Shown here piece by piece: positions 34,131 to 44,918 of a stretch of DNA of 64,000 bases. The stretch's first letter is position 1. Each line of letters begins with the position of its first letter. The stretch is from Arctopsyche grandis. Lineage: Eukaryota > Arthropoda > Insecta > Trichoptera > Hydropsychidae. Under the pieces are notes generated by a model. The model saw nothing but the letters and a program-made list of their open reading frames with translations. It was not told where the DNA came from and searched no databases. Both the position numbers and the translations under genes were made by a program. Location of the stretch: positions 16,650,501 through 16,714,500 of the forward strand of contig NC_135358.1 of the NCBI RefSeq assembly GCF_051622035.1. Direction: 5' to 3'.

Positions 34131-35418
34131 GGTTTCTTCGATTTGAATTCAACCTGAAATATACACTTCATAATTATCATTCAGTTTATGTTATACATAA
34201 TTATTATCAACTAAATTTTTAAAAATTTATAGGTACTTTTCCTTTATCTGGAGACATTTTTTTTTAACAATATATACTTATTTATATATATATTTTTTTT
34301 TTGGGATTTAAAAAATAGCTTATTTGCTCTACCATTTACCGAAGATGTCCTGACATTCTTACGAAAGAGAGAAATTTTGCCGGCGAGGATGCTGTGTAAG
34401 AAAACATGAAATGAAGCTTTTAAGGCGAAAACACAGAGGCACATGGCACGTGTTTTTTTTTTTAAGAATAGTTTTGCACGTCTAAAAAATCACCCAGCAT
34501 CCATTCCAAAAATCATCCCTTGGAGTGTTTTCGGTGATATTTTATCCTTGTTTTGGCATAGGTTTGACAGTGATTCCCATATTTGAAGAAATGTACGAGA
34601 AACTTGTTGAAATAATAAGATTCTATGAATTAACAATGACCTGAAGAAATACTTTTCCCAGTTGGAAGTACCGCGGACGTGCATGGCATAAGATTCAGTG
34701 TGCTTTTGCCTTAATTGTCTTGTCGAAAGAAAGTCAACATTCAACGTGGAAATTGGTTTGGCAGCAGTCGTCTACCAATAATAAAGGCCGTTCATTTCCT
34801 ATATTGTTGAACAACCAAAAACAAAATCATCTACTGGAATAACTAAACGAGAAATACAATCTTAACAAACGATCCAAATGGAAGTTAGGAGGCAAGAGAT
34901 TACTCATAGATAGCTTCAATATTGAATTTTTGGAGGACTGTGTCAGGAGACACAAATGTTTTTAAAGAATTGGAAAAACTAGATTCGAACATTTCAAAGT
35001 CAATCATTGTTACAACTCGGTTGATCTGCACCTTGGTGTCCATTCTCGGAGCGCTGAGTCTAAATACGGTGGTGTAATTAACGACACCGAGGAACAATCC
35101 ATCATCATTTGAAGTTGGATTAATTTGTCAGAATGTATGACGTATTTGAGTCACTATTGGACGCAATAAAAATTTTTTGAAAAAATATACATCATGTTTA
35201 AAAGAAATGTCTTTGGAAATGGAAAGTACCAATTTTTATAATCAATTAATATTATAATGCTTTAAAACAACACTTAAATCTCTCAAGATCATTATGTACA
35301 ATGAATAAAAATTTACATTTTTTTAAATAAAATTTTTAGCAACTTGAAACATCTTATTGCTTACATATAAAAAAAATAGAGCTTTTGATAATAGTATCTG
35401 TATATAAAAGTCGAATTT
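34131..35418. other. lic upstream DNA with unassigned open stretches
   Basis: Three short minus-strand frames (34244-34444, 34490-34744, 34900-35097) have ordinary rather than repeat-like composition, for example YAMHVRGTSNWEKYFFRSLL and TVFRLSAPRMDTKVQINRVV. I recognise none. They may be pieces of one decayed gene or transposon copy. Confidence 0.3.
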
Positions 35419-35718
35419 AAATAAAATGTTTATTTTATTTTATTTATTGAAAAATCAACAGACAGGATGTACATAAATATGTATAAAAAAACAAATAGTA
35501 AATAAATAGTATATGTAACATCCGAGTCCAATAATAGATTTTTACAAAAATGAAAAAGATAAATATAAGGAAAACAAATTAAAAAGTAAAGAATAAAGGC
35601 ATGACAAAATATGTAGAACATTGCATAATTAAACTATAGTATTAAAATATTTGGAAAAGGTTATAAAATAGAATATAAGAAGAAATTGATATTTACAAAT
35701 ATAAAACAAATGAAAAAT
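35419..35718. repeat. Dispersed ~300-bp AT-rich repeat, copy 1
   Basis: Begins TTATTTTATTTTATTTATTGAAAAATCAACAGACA and matches 52680-52990 over its whole length, including GTAACATCCGAGYCCAATAA and GAATATAAGAAGAAATTGA. It is possibly the inverted 3' tail of a non-LTR retrotransposon; no coding part is visible. Confidence 0.75.
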
Positions 35719-35949
35719 TTATTACTTGATTTTATTTATTAACAGCTATTTTTTTTTAAATAATTACTTGGGAATAGACAATATGATATGCACGTTGATA
35801 TGATATGCATGATAGTTGTTCAATAGTCCAGATAGGATAAATAGTGTGTATTTATATATAGTATGTTTCCTAAATTTGACAAATACGCACCGATTTATTT
35901 ACGTAATGATTTTGTATACCAGTTTGACACAAGGAGATAGCGAGGAAAA

Positions 35950-36415
35950 GAAACTAGTAAAAATAAAATAAAAATAGTCGAGCTTGCGTTGGACGCGACG
36001 CGAGAGGGAGAGGTAAGATAGATAAGCCATAGGCAACGCCGAAGACTCCATGGCGTCAGAGAGAGACGGAAACAGAGAATGGAGACACGGCGAGAGGGGC
36101 TGCGGGGTGGGGGCGGGGGTACGTCAACGGAAAACACTCTCACGCGCGAGTTGCGAGTTGCGAATCGCGAGCAGGACCTCGTCGAGGCACTCACCTGGCC
36201 GCGAAGGGGAGGAGGAGGCGAAGGGGAGGGGGCGCTCAGGCGGCGCCGGTCGCCTTTCGAAGAGCGCGCGCCACCGATTCACCGGCCGCCGATTCGCCGC
36301 ACGCAACACACACACACACACACCATGCGCGCCCACGCACGGCCACACTCATACACACACACACTCGTACAATTACGACCATATGCACTTTGGCCGTAAT
36401 AGGTACTTTTCATGC
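35950..36415. promoter_or_regulatory. CpG-rich candidate promoter region between lic and CSB
   Basis: The GC content is far above the surroundings, with many CpGs, GAGGGG and CGCGAG motifs and an (AC)n/(CA)n tract at 36303-36365. It lies upstream of both lic (minus) and CSB (plus) and could hold their first non-coding exons. Confidence 0.4.
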
Positions 36416-37357
36416 TAGCCACTGTCCTTTGCAAAACATTTCTTTATTTACATCATATTTATTTATTTATTTTACATATATACCAGGAAGGCCTTACAGG
36501 TAAATCACAATGCGCCTTCCTGGCCAATTACAAATTACAAATGCAGCATTTTTATCAGCTGCAAAGTCGTTGAATCACGAGACACTGAAAAACTCGCAAA
36601 TTAACGAGACATCTATGAATTGTACATTGTAATTAACGGATTTTCACGCGTCTTTCTGCAGAGGGCGTTATACGTCGTTATTCTTCCAAGAGTCGAGTTA
36701 TGTAGAAACGTGGACTAACCTTGGGATAGTTATATATATACATAAGTATATAGTCGGGGAGGTTCCTGACTGCAAGTCGTCTGCGTTGATAACAGCTTCC
36801 TGGCTCGGGAAACTGGCTCTGCGGTCGCCTTCTCGTTGAAGCACCGCTGGTCGGGTCACAGCAGCGGGAGGGGGGAGGCAGGAGACAAACTCCGTACTGC
36901 CTCGTGTGGACACAAGATGGCGATCTCTGGGCGTCTCTGAAGACGCTCGGCGGAGATGCTGGAGGTAGGTCTTTCCCGGATGGCGGCTGGCTGTAGAGAG
37001 AGCGCGTCTCGATACTTCTCGAGAGGAGTGTATTGTTGGCGCGGTAAAGTAACTGGTGCCAACCTAAAGATTACTACCGCTACCAACTGAAGGGACACTC
37101 GGGAGAACGTCGCGTTACATCATATAGATATATAATACACATATATGGGCCCTGACGTGTGGTTTTGATCGGAGATCTTGTCTTCACTAACTGATGGGTG
37201 CCGGGGGTTTAATTAGCGGGGAAGTTGGGTTTTTTTCCCTACGACGCAGCTGTACCTACCTACCTACTGAGAGAAACTGTGCATGCGCCATGTATTTTGC
37301 ATGCGCTAAAAGGGAGACCAGTATAAATCGTGAGGGTGGATCTAGTGTATTATACAT
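36416..37357. other. Intergenic DNA with a possible LINE tail
   Basis: A (TTTA)n stretch followed by ACCAGGAAGGCCTTACAGG at 36460-36530 resembles the 3' end of a non-LTR element. From 36700 to 37110 the DNA is GC-rich with no convincing ORF. Confidence 0.35.
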
Positions 37358-37518
37358 TGTAGCGGCTCGCTATACGACATGGTCGAGTTTGGTCACCTTC
37401 CTGCGAGTGGGGACCAACTCGATTGTGTTCGAAGTTAGCTACTCACTCTGCCTTCAGCTGTCATAAATAAAACACGTGCATTCAACATGCCAGTCGTCTC
37501 ATTCGTTCATCCCCCATA
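37358..37518 (+). mobile_element. Solo LTR of the TRIM-like family
   Basis: It matches the 162-bp LTRs at 20831, 21761, 55475 and 56403 along its whole length, from the TGT start to CCCCATA. No internal region or second LTR is adjacent. It is more diverged than the full copies and so probably older. Confidence 0.85.
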
Positions 37519-37551
37519 ACATCAATGATTGTTCATCAATCATACTTCAAA

Positions 37552-37781
37552 TAGTGGTGACATAGTAGGTAGGAAGGATTTTTAGGCAATTTTTTCAACA
37601 ATGAAATCAGAGAAAATTGGCAAACTCTGATAGGAAACGATCAACCTGGAGTCACAAATCCAGGTCTGACCAACAGCATACTCTGAAAAATTGATTTTCA
37701 TTCGAGGCCCGGGCCCAGGAATCAAACCCGGCACCTCTCGACGCTAAGCAGAAGCTTAACGACCGAGCTATGCTGCTGGCT
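37552..37781 (-). mobile_element. tRNA-derived SINE, better preserved copy
   Basis: On the minus strand it reads GCCAGCAGCATAGCTCGGTCG (A box), then GTGCCGGGTTTGATTCC (B box), a conserved body and a tail ending CTACTATGTCACCACTATTT. Length is about 230 bp. It is the same family as 27030-27236. Confidence 0.85.
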
Positions 37782-37806
37782 TATATGTATATAATAATGG
37801 CGACAC

Positions 37807-38050
37807 GACAACTCGTTCACAGATTTTCCGTAAACCGAGGATGCGCTCCAGGCATTACGTATACGGCCTATCTATTCACCGATTACGTATCTGTTCACCG
37901 ATAACAGATGGTCTGTGAAAGAGATGGCTGCATACGTAATGGCATAGTAAACAAGATCGGGGGTGAACAGACGGGGTGAGAAAGAGATGGCCGTATACGT
38001 AATGCCTGGGGCGCATCCTCGGTTTACGAAAAATCTGTGAACGAGTTGTC
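37807..38050. mobile_element. MITE with ~60-bp terminal inverted repeats
   Basis: The arms GACAACTCGTTCACAGATTT, AAACCGAGGATGCG and GGCATTACGTATACGGCC are repeated inverted at the right end. The centre also has partial inverted similarity (CTGTTCACC...GGTGAACAG). No ORF, and the target duplication is unclear. Confidence 0.82.
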
Positions 38051-38210
38051 AGGTAACCGTATATAATATCGCAATTATGAGAAAGCCTTCGATTTTTTGG
38101 AAAATTTAATTATAAAGATAATATTTTCAATTTTTAGAGTTTAATAATGGATTAATACTATAACAAAAATACTAATAGATGTCATTTATTGTATTTATAA
38201 ATTTTTTAGT

Positions 38211-41096
38211 ATGTTTTATCATTTAGGCCAAATCTGTCAGATCAATGTGTACTTGTTTTCTTGTCTAAATTACCAATCGCTTTCGAATATGCTGGATATC
38301 AACAAATATTTAGAGGATCAGAAAAGGTTATCAGACAAGCGAAATAAAAAATGTGAAACTACGAAAGAAAAATCAGAATCGCCTATTATTTTGACTGTCT
38401 CGACCACCTCCAATAGCGTAGTTCCCAATGAGGAACCTAGTACTAGTTTCGAATGTAATTCTTCGGGTAGTGAATATTGCCCTTCTGAAGGAGAATTAGA
38501 AGAGGACATAGACAAGCCGAGCTCTTCAAAGTGTTCTTTCAATAGAAAACAAACAAAGGTTAAAAAGTACGTAGACGATGCAAATATTGATACATATAAA
38601 GCAAGAGTTCAAGAATGGAAAGCTTCATTTATGTCCAGCCCGTCAAAAGATGCTGATTGTTCTAATGTTTCAAAATATATTCGAGAGAAAGGTGATTTTC
38701 ACGAGATTGATGAAGGGTTTGCACTACCCCATTTCATATGGAAGAAACTATACAAGTATCAAAAGACGGGAGTGAAGTGGCTGTGGGAGCTACATCAAAT
38801 GGATACTGGTGGACTTTTAGGGGACGAAATGGGTTTAGGAAAGACTGTACAAATGATTGCTTTTCTTGCAGCTATCGGTTTTTCAGGAAGAAGCATTTGG
38901 GGTGGCCTAGGTCCTTGCATTATAGTGGCACCGGCTACAGTATTACATCAATGGGTTATGCATTTTCACGAATGGTGGCCACCAGTGCGTGTCGCAGTTC
39001 TGCATCAATCTGGATCATTCACAGGCTCACCGAGTGACTTCATCAGAGAAATTCATGTTACTAATGGTGTTCTAATTACAACTTACGCAGGCATCGCTAA
39101 GCATTTTCCGTCAATGGAAAATTATAATTGGCATTATTTGATATTGGACGAAGGACATAAAATAAGAAATGCAGATACGCAGATTAGTAAAGCCGTCAGA
39201 AGGATAAAAACGTCACATAGAATTGTCATGACTGGTTCTCCTTTGCAGAATAATCTTCAAGAGCTTTGGTCTCTCTTTGATTTCATGTCTCCTGGATTAT
39301 TGGGGTCATTACCAGCATTCATGGAACATTTTTCCATTCCAATTACACAAGGAGGATACAGTAACGCTACGAGTTATCAAGAAAGTTTAGCATTGTCTTT
39401 AGCTATTGCTTTAAAAGATACTATAACCCCATATATGTTGAGAAGAACGAAGGATGACGTCATAGATCACATTAAATTGCCGGAAAAAAGTGAACAAGTA
39501 TTATTCTGTAGCCTAACAGACGAACAGAAAGATTTATATAAGTCATTTTTAAGTGGGCATACTGTTCGAAGTATTTTAGATAAAGAATCGCGTATTGGAG
39601 ATCCAATGAGAGCTAGGATTCTTGTGGGTCTAACGACCTTGAGGAAAATTTGCAATCATCCAGATCTTTATATTTATGAAATCGGCGATGACATTCCTGA
39701 GGAGAGTGAACTGGTAAAACAATCGTTTGGCTTTTGGCGCCGAGCTGGAAAGATGATAGTTATAAATTCACTCTTGAGGATATGGAAAAAGCAGGGACAT
39801 CGAGTTTTAATTTTCACACAATCGAGAGCTATGCTTTGTATATTAGAACAGTTTTTAGAACAACACGAGTACAAATATTTGAGAATGGATGGTGCCACCA
39901 GTATTGGTTCACGTCAACCACTTATTAAGTTGTTTAATAGTGATGATAGTTATTTGGTGTTTCTGTCTACGACTCGAGTTGGTGGACTGGGTGTAAATTT
40001 AACAGGCGCTGATAGGGTCATCATTTATGATCCAGATTGGAATCCAGCTACTGATAGTCAGGCGAAAGAAAGAGCATGGCGCATAGGACAACTTAGAAAT
40101 GTTACAGTTTACAGATTATTGTCTGCCGGTACTATAGAAGAAAAGATTTACCAACGACAAGTATTCAAACAATTACTAAGCAATAAAGTCCTCTTAGATC
40201 CCAATCAGAAAAATTATTTAAAAACGAGTAATCTCCAAGGTCTGTTTTGTCTAGAAGAACCTGATAAAAGTGGTTCAACAGAAACAGCCAATATCTTCAA
40301 ACATACCAAAGTAGAACCTGATAAAAAGACAAAAAATGATAAAGCACTATTAAATGGCGCAGTTTCATTTTCTAGTGTGAAAATGGCTGCAATGAAAAGA
40401 TTAGCGCAAGAAATAAGCAAAAAAATATCCAACAATAATAGTACAAAGAAAAATGAAGATAAAGAAACAACGGAAGATCCAAGAGAACGGTACAAACGCA
40501 AATTACAACTGCCACCCCCGCCTCCAGAAGAACCTCCAACAAATTTAATTAATGAAAAAGAAACAAATTTAGATTTTGCTGCAGCATTATCTGAGGTTGA
40601 TATAGTTAATATGTGTTCCAAACCTAAATATAAAAGTCCATGTAATATTTTTGATACAAATGAAGATGCGGCAGAAGAAAATGAAGAAATTCCAAAGATC
40701 TGTGATAACATTAGCATTAGTGATGTAAATATTGAAACTGTAAATAATCAACAAGATTCTGAAAGTAGCAAAATTAAGCAAAGAAAGAGAAAACATAAGA
40801 ATAAAAGTAAAGTCTCCAATATAAAACATAAAAAGAACCGTTTGGACTATGATAAATCCAGAAAAAGTGAAAAGACAAAATCAAAAGACTCTGCAGAATC
40901 ACAAAAAGTTCAAGATAATTATGTACTTGAGAAATTATTTGCCAAATCTGGTGTACAGAGTGCTCTTCAACATGATAAAGTGGTTGGATTAGCAGAAAGG
41001 GAAGAGAGACATAATTTAAAAACAGAAACTCAACAACGAGCTATGTATGCATTAAAAGCTCTAAGAAGGTCGCGTGTTAAGCATTGGAGATGGTAA
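38211..41096 (+). CDS. ERCC6: CSB/ERCC6, Swi2/Snf2 ATPase of transcription-coupled repair
   Basis: Nuclear DNA translocase that recognises stalled RNA polymerase II. One uninterrupted ORF of 961 aa (human 1493), mainly because the N- and C-terminal tails are shorter. The ATPase core begins at about 180 with LYKYQKTGVKWLWELH. Motif I is GDEMGLGKT near 204, motif II DEGHKIRN near 312, and LQNNLQELWSLFDF follows. The helicase C half has RVLIFTQSRAML, VGGLGVNLTGADRVI and ERAWRIGQ near 621. The C-terminus has the CSB-specific NYVLEKLFAKSGVQSALQHD. A splice acceptor (TTTTTTAG) just before the first ATG suggests an upstream exon; the internal MLDINKYLEDQKRL at 38289 is another possible start. It converges on nibrin, with stop codons 268 bp apart. 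Confidence 0.94.
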   Translation: MFYHLGQICQINVYLFSCLNYQSLSNMLDINKYLEDQKRLSDKRNKKCETTKEKSESPIILTVSTTSNSVVPNEEPSTSFECNSSGSEYCPSEGELEEDIDKPSSSKCSFNRKQTKVKKYVDDANIDTYKARVQEWKASFMSSPSKDADCSNVSKYIREKGDFHEIDEGFALPHFIWKKLYKYQKTGVKWLWELHQMDTGGLLGDEMGLGKTVQMIAFLAAIGFSGRSIWGGLGPCIIVAPATVLHQWVMHFHEWWPPVRVAVLHQSGSFTGSPSDFIREIHVTNGVLITTYAGIAKHFPSMENYNWHYLILDEGHKIRNADTQISKAVRRIKTSHRIVMTGSPLQNNLQELWSLFDFMSPGLLGSLPAFMEHFSIPITQGGYSNATSYQESLALSLAIALKDTITPYMLRRTKDDVIDHIKLPEKSEQVLFCSLTDEQKDLYKSFLSGHTVRSILDKESRIGDPMRARILVGLTTLRKICNHPDLYIYEIGDDIPEESELVKQSFGFWRRAGKMIVINSLLRIWKKQGHRVLIFTQSRAMLCILEQFLEQHEYKYLRMDGATSIGSRQPLIKLFNSDDSYLVFLSTTRVGGLGVNLTGADRVIIYDPDWNPATDSQAKERAWRIGQLRNVTVYRLLSAGTIEEKIYQRQVFKQLLSNKVLLDPNQKNYLKTSNLQGLFCLEEPDKSGSTETANIFKHTKVEPDKKTKNDKALLNGAVSFSSVKMAAMKRLAQEISKKISNNNSTKKNEDKETTEDPRERYKRKLQLPPPPPEEPPTNLINEKETNLDFAAALSEVDIVNMCSKPKYKSPCNIFDTNEDAAEENEEIPKICDNISISDVNIETVNNQQDSESSKIKQRKRKHKNKSKVSNIKHKKNRLDYDKSRKSEKTKSKDSAESQKVQDNYVLEKLFAKSGVQSALQHDKVVGLAEREERHNLKTETQQRAMYALKALRRSRVKHWRW

Positions 41097-41364
41097 ATTG
41101 TTTATTTTATGATAATAAATTTTTGTATGATGATTGGTGTCTTTTTTATTCAAATTGAAATTACCTGTATAACAAAATTTACTTTCCAAGTTAATAAAAA
41201 TTGTTACCTAATTGATGGCGAGTTTTATTTGTGTATATGATATTGAAAGAATACATGTGAATTTATAATATCAAATTATATTCAATTACATTAAACATTT
41301 TAGTATTACAAAATTCATGTAAATTCTACACAGTGGAGTAAATTTTACATTTTATAAATACGAC

Positions 41365-43470
41365 TTACAATCTTCTCACTTTTTTAGAGCTCGACTTCAA
41401 GCTTCTTATGTGACGATCTATCAGCGAAGTTTGCTGGTCGTTGTCGTCTTCTTCGTCATCTGAAAATCTACTTCTAAGTTCTTTGCTGAGATTTTTACCA
41501 TCACTTTCATAAACTGACAGTTTGCTTCGCGATATTACTTCAGTTTGTTTATTCAAAGGTTGTATCTTGACAAATTTTTTGAAATTACTTCTGGTATCAT
41601 TTAAATAATCAGACCTATTTGAAGTTTCGTTTTCTTTTTTAATGAGGTTGTTATTTATTATTATAACTGCTGGTTGCAATTCCAACATTCTCATTTGATT
41701 TTCAATCGATTGATCTGCATTCGATTCCACTTCTATTTTCTCTATTTTGGGCTGTATCGCACTTGACGGTTCTTTGGATGATATCCAACGAAAACTATCA
41801 AACTTTTTATTTTTAACAGAAGTTCTGCTATTCAAGCTATTGTCAGTCACATCATTTTCAAAGCGCATCTTTTTCTTTTCTGATGCCAAATCTTCAAGGG
41901 AAAATCTTTTAAGTTTATTAGGTGCTTGAGGTTTCGGTTCACATGGTGCATCTTCAACAAAATTAAACAAATCTTCCTCATCGACACTCAAAATATTTGC
42001 TTTTCGTTTACTATTGTTAATTTTAGACTTTATATTCAAGTCCATGCTACGTTTTGGATTTTCTTTTATGTTTTCAATGTTCACAAAATTGAAAATCTTT
42101 TCATCCTCATCAGTACTTTTCCCAGGTTTTTCATTTCTATTTGTAGTAGTGATTGTATTCGCCAGTAATTGGGTTCCAATTTTTTTCCTGGGAGGTTCTT
42201 CCCATTCGAATGTTGGAGATCTTTGTGTTTTACGATTTTTAATCGGTTCGACTGTGGGAATTAAAGTAAATTCCTTTGGGGAAAGATCTGTTGTTATATT
42301 AGAGCGAGTTGAATGTGTTAATGAACTTGCAGTAGATTCTTCAACTTTTTTGGAGCAAGTTTGATACATAGAAAGTGACAACTGTTGTGTTTCTGGTGCA
42401 AGAATTTCAACCGATTTGCTTGTTGACTTCTGCAGGATATCTCCCGGAGTTTTTAATATTTCGGCGCTAAAATTAAAATTGGGATTGCAATATTTATTTA
42501 AGGAGTTGCACAATATCGCAAGTCCAATTTCTGCCTCGGGTATCACTCTGAAATTTTTTGTTTTCATATATTGAACGATTTCATCAAAGACCGTCTTCAC
42601 AGTTTGCGAATCTTGCGAAAGCTCCTCCATTATGCATTGTACAATGATATTTGAAGCCGAACATAGTTGAGACTTTGACATTTTTGCATCGTTTAACAAG
42701 ATAGTTTTACCAGACGCTGCTTTTATTACATAGCCGTATTTTTCCATTTGAGAACGAGAAACGAATATGAAGAGTTTATTGGCGAATACTTTGCATCTGG
42801 TTTGGTCGACTCGAAAATTTGCCGTCTGTTGGTTGAGTGTCGGTTCAGATATAGGTGGGAGATAATCGGCAGGATCTGGGAATGGCACGTCTTTTTGAAA
42901 ATTTTCGTAACAGGTGCTCCAAAAGGATGCGGTGACGATCGGTTTTCCAGATACCAAAGCTGAAAGTACTTTGAGGGTGAGAGTGATTGAAGACATGGTA
43001 AGGTGAGTACAATCAGTTGTCCACTGCGGCATTACTGTCACGCTCATAGATTTGAGTGCATCTAACAGTTGAGCGTTCAGCTTGCAGGTAGATGTACAAG
43101 TTTCCAGTTTTAATTTAGATACCCTCCACAAGTTATGTAGGGCCCCGAATCGCACTAAATCGCCACAAGCCAGAGTTGTTTCTTGCTGTGGATCTAATTT
43201 ATGCAACTGCGTCTGTGGTGATGAAGCTGGGGCTATGAAAGTTCCGTATGCAGAGGCCAGATCTGTCAGCGAAAGAGAATTGTTTTGGCTGAGGGCAAGT
43301 CGCGCATGTTCGCGACTTATAGATTTGTCCCCGGTGATGAATATTTCGACATCGGGGCGGCGCCCCACTCGCCGCTGGAGCCCTTCTCGGCCGCCCCCGC
43401 TCAGGCGCCACACCCGCTCGCTTCCCTCCCCCTCCGTTGCGCTCCATCCATCTGCCTGAAGGCACCACAT
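41365..43470 (-). CDS. nbs: Nibrin (NBS1), MRN complex subunit
   Basis: Adaptor of the MRE11-RAD50-NBS1 complex, which senses double-strand breaks and recruits ATM. One exon, 701 aa (human 754). An FHA domain occupies about residues 18-105 with the phosphopeptide motif KSISREHARL. Tandem BRCT-like domains follow to about 330 (MPQWTTDCTHLTMSS, KPIVTASFWSTCYENF). The middle is a disordered serine/lysine-rich linker with PRKK and acidic patches. NFKKFVKIQPL near residue 640 matches the MRE11-binding motif. The acidic DDEEDDNDQ and the basic end correspond in position to the ATM-binding tail, but the match is weak. Domain order and the MRE11 motif make the assignment firm. It is head-to-head with RRS1. 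Confidence 0.9.
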   Translation of the reverse strand: MWCLQADGWSATEGEGSERVWRLSGGGREGLQRRVGRRPDVEIFITGDKSISREHARLALSQNNSLSLTDLASAYGTFIAPASSPQTQLHKLDPQQETTLACGDLVRFGALHNLWRVSKLKLETCTSTCKLNAQLLDALKSMSVTVMPQWTTDCTHLTMSSITLTLKVLSALVSGKPIVTASFWSTCYENFQKDVPFPDPADYLPPISEPTLNQQTANFRVDQTRCKVFANKLFIFVSRSQMEKYGYVIKAASGKTILLNDAKMSKSQLCSASNIIVQCIMEELSQDSQTVKTVFDEIVQYMKTKNFRVIPEAEIGLAILCNSLNKYCNPNFNFSAEILKTPGDILQKSTSKSVEILAPETQQLSLSMYQTCSKKVEESTASSLTHSTRSNITTDLSPKEFTLIPTVEPIKNRKTQRSPTFEWEEPPRKKIGTQLLANTITTTNRNEKPGKSTDEDEKIFNFVNIENIKENPKRSMDLNIKSKINNSKRKANILSVDEEDLFNFVEDAPCEPKPQAPNKLKRFSLEDLASEKKKMRFENDVTDNSLNSRTSVKNKKFDSFRWISSKEPSSAIQPKIEKIEVESNADQSIENQMRMLELQPAVIIINNNLIKKENETSNRSDYLNDTRSNFKKFVKIQPLNKQTEVISRSKLSVYESDGKNLSKELRSRFSDDEEDDNDQQTSLIDRHIRSLKSSSKKVRRL

Positions 43471-43612
43471 CAGTCAATACACACCACTTGACACGATGTC
43501 AAAACTGTCAACACGACTGTCAACAACAGATTTTAGACCTATATAATAGTGCCCATACCAATCATTACTCGAGTTCATCATTTCTCGAATCAATCTTTTA
43601 AATTAATAAAAT

Positions 43613-43838
43613 GGTAAACAGGTAACAAACCAAATGTAACAGCTCTCCCGTCGCACAGGAAAATTGCCGTACAGAAAACGGCCCAAATATAACTTAACAA
43701 ATGCTGTTTTTACGAGATTTGGACAGTTTTGAGCAATATTTGGGCAGTTTTCTGTGGGACAGGAGAGCCGGGCGAGCGATTTTCGTAGCTGCGATTATCC
43801 TGGTAGCGATTCACATTTGGGATGTAATCACCGAACCC
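43613..43838. mobile_element. MITE (family 3) with GGTTCGGTGATTA-type end
   Basis: The left end is GGTAAACAGGTAACAAACC and the inverted right end is GGGTTCGGTGATTACATCCC. It is flanked by an exact 8-bp duplication AATAAAAT (43605-43612 and 43839-43846). The arms share CCAAATGT, CTCTCCYGTC and CACAGRAAA. An ORF at 43701 is incidental. Confidence 0.82.
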
Positions 43839-44344
43839 AATAAAATTTACTTGATAAAATTAAAACTAAGATACATCGATTAAATTGATTTTAGACTGGT
43901 TTTTCGAGGATTCATATACATACATACTTGATCAATAATTCTTGATTTTATAATCCTAAACTGGATTGGTTAGTCGAACTAATCAAACCTGGTAATCTGT
44001 ACTGGTAAAACCAGTGCGTATGTATGTATGGTCACTTTATAATGATATACATTTTAGATTAAAGTGACCAGATATTTTTCGTTGCAATGTGTGTTTAAAA
44101 GAAATAGCCGAGATGTAATATAAACAAATCCCCTTACTATTTCATTTGTCTGCACTTCAAATTTCTATATATCTCTACTATATATGTATATGTAGTTATA
44201 GTACCATAATATACATATAATCAATATTATTAACTTTGTCTCCACTTTATATGTCTATATAAACATGACATGAAAAGCACAGATACAATACTGGCTTGCT
44301 AACAAAAAACTGATCTGCGTAAACTGCAGCCGGTAAGAGACAAA

Positions 44345-44540
44345 GGTAAACGGATTATTCCACAAAAAGTGATCTCGCTCAAGACACTAAAATCTCGATC
44401 ACGGAACATCCGGCACTCATTAGTACAATATTTCGCGTGGATAGCTTTCGATTAATGGATTTTTTTGGGTGCCAGATGTTCCGTGATTGAGATTTTAGTG
44501 ACTTGCGCGAGATTGCTTTTTGCGGAATAATCACCGAACC
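44345..44540. mobile_element. MITE (family 2), complete 196-bp copy
   Basis: Ends are GGTAAACGGATTATTCC and, inverted, GGTTCGGTGATTATTCC. Flanks GAGACAAA and AAGACAAA differ at one base of eight. Both arms carry GTCACTAAAATCTC or GACACTAAAATCTC followed by CACGGAACATC. A relative is interrupted at 19637-20030. Confidence 0.85.
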
Positions 44541-44918
44541 AAGACAAAGCACCCCTGAGAAAAAAGAAACGGAGAATATTATCTATCCATAAACAAGAGA
44601 AACCAACACCTTTTTACTCCTACGAACATGTTGAAAAGGTTACACATCTAAATGCGGGACACTTCCCAGGACATATTAATCATTCTTAGATTTAAATATT
44701 ACACTTATACGTTTATTAAACCTAGATTCAACTTGTATAAAAAATAAGAAACAAACGAATATGGCGACATTTCACGTTGTTATGATCAGTGGTGGATAAG
44801 CATCGAGTCGAGGAGGGCTGTCAGTGCATACATAACCTGTTGACCGCGTGTCAGTTGTATCTGAAGTTAAGTGCGCACAAGGAGATATACAACTAGTACT
44901 TTTAACTAAACTCGCGCG

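Larger units (their letters stand above)
43471..44918. other. Divergent nbs/RRS1 intergenic region
   Basis: It contains two MITEs (listed separately), AT-rich spacer and presumably both promoters. CTTGACACGATGTCAAAACTGTCAACACG at 43487 is a set of TGTCAA repeats just upstream of nbs. Confidence 0.5.

Noticed and set aside
43701-43883. 60-codon ORF with a hydrophobic stretch between nbs and RRS1
   Set aside because: It falls within the arms of the family 3 MITE and is an incidental frame.
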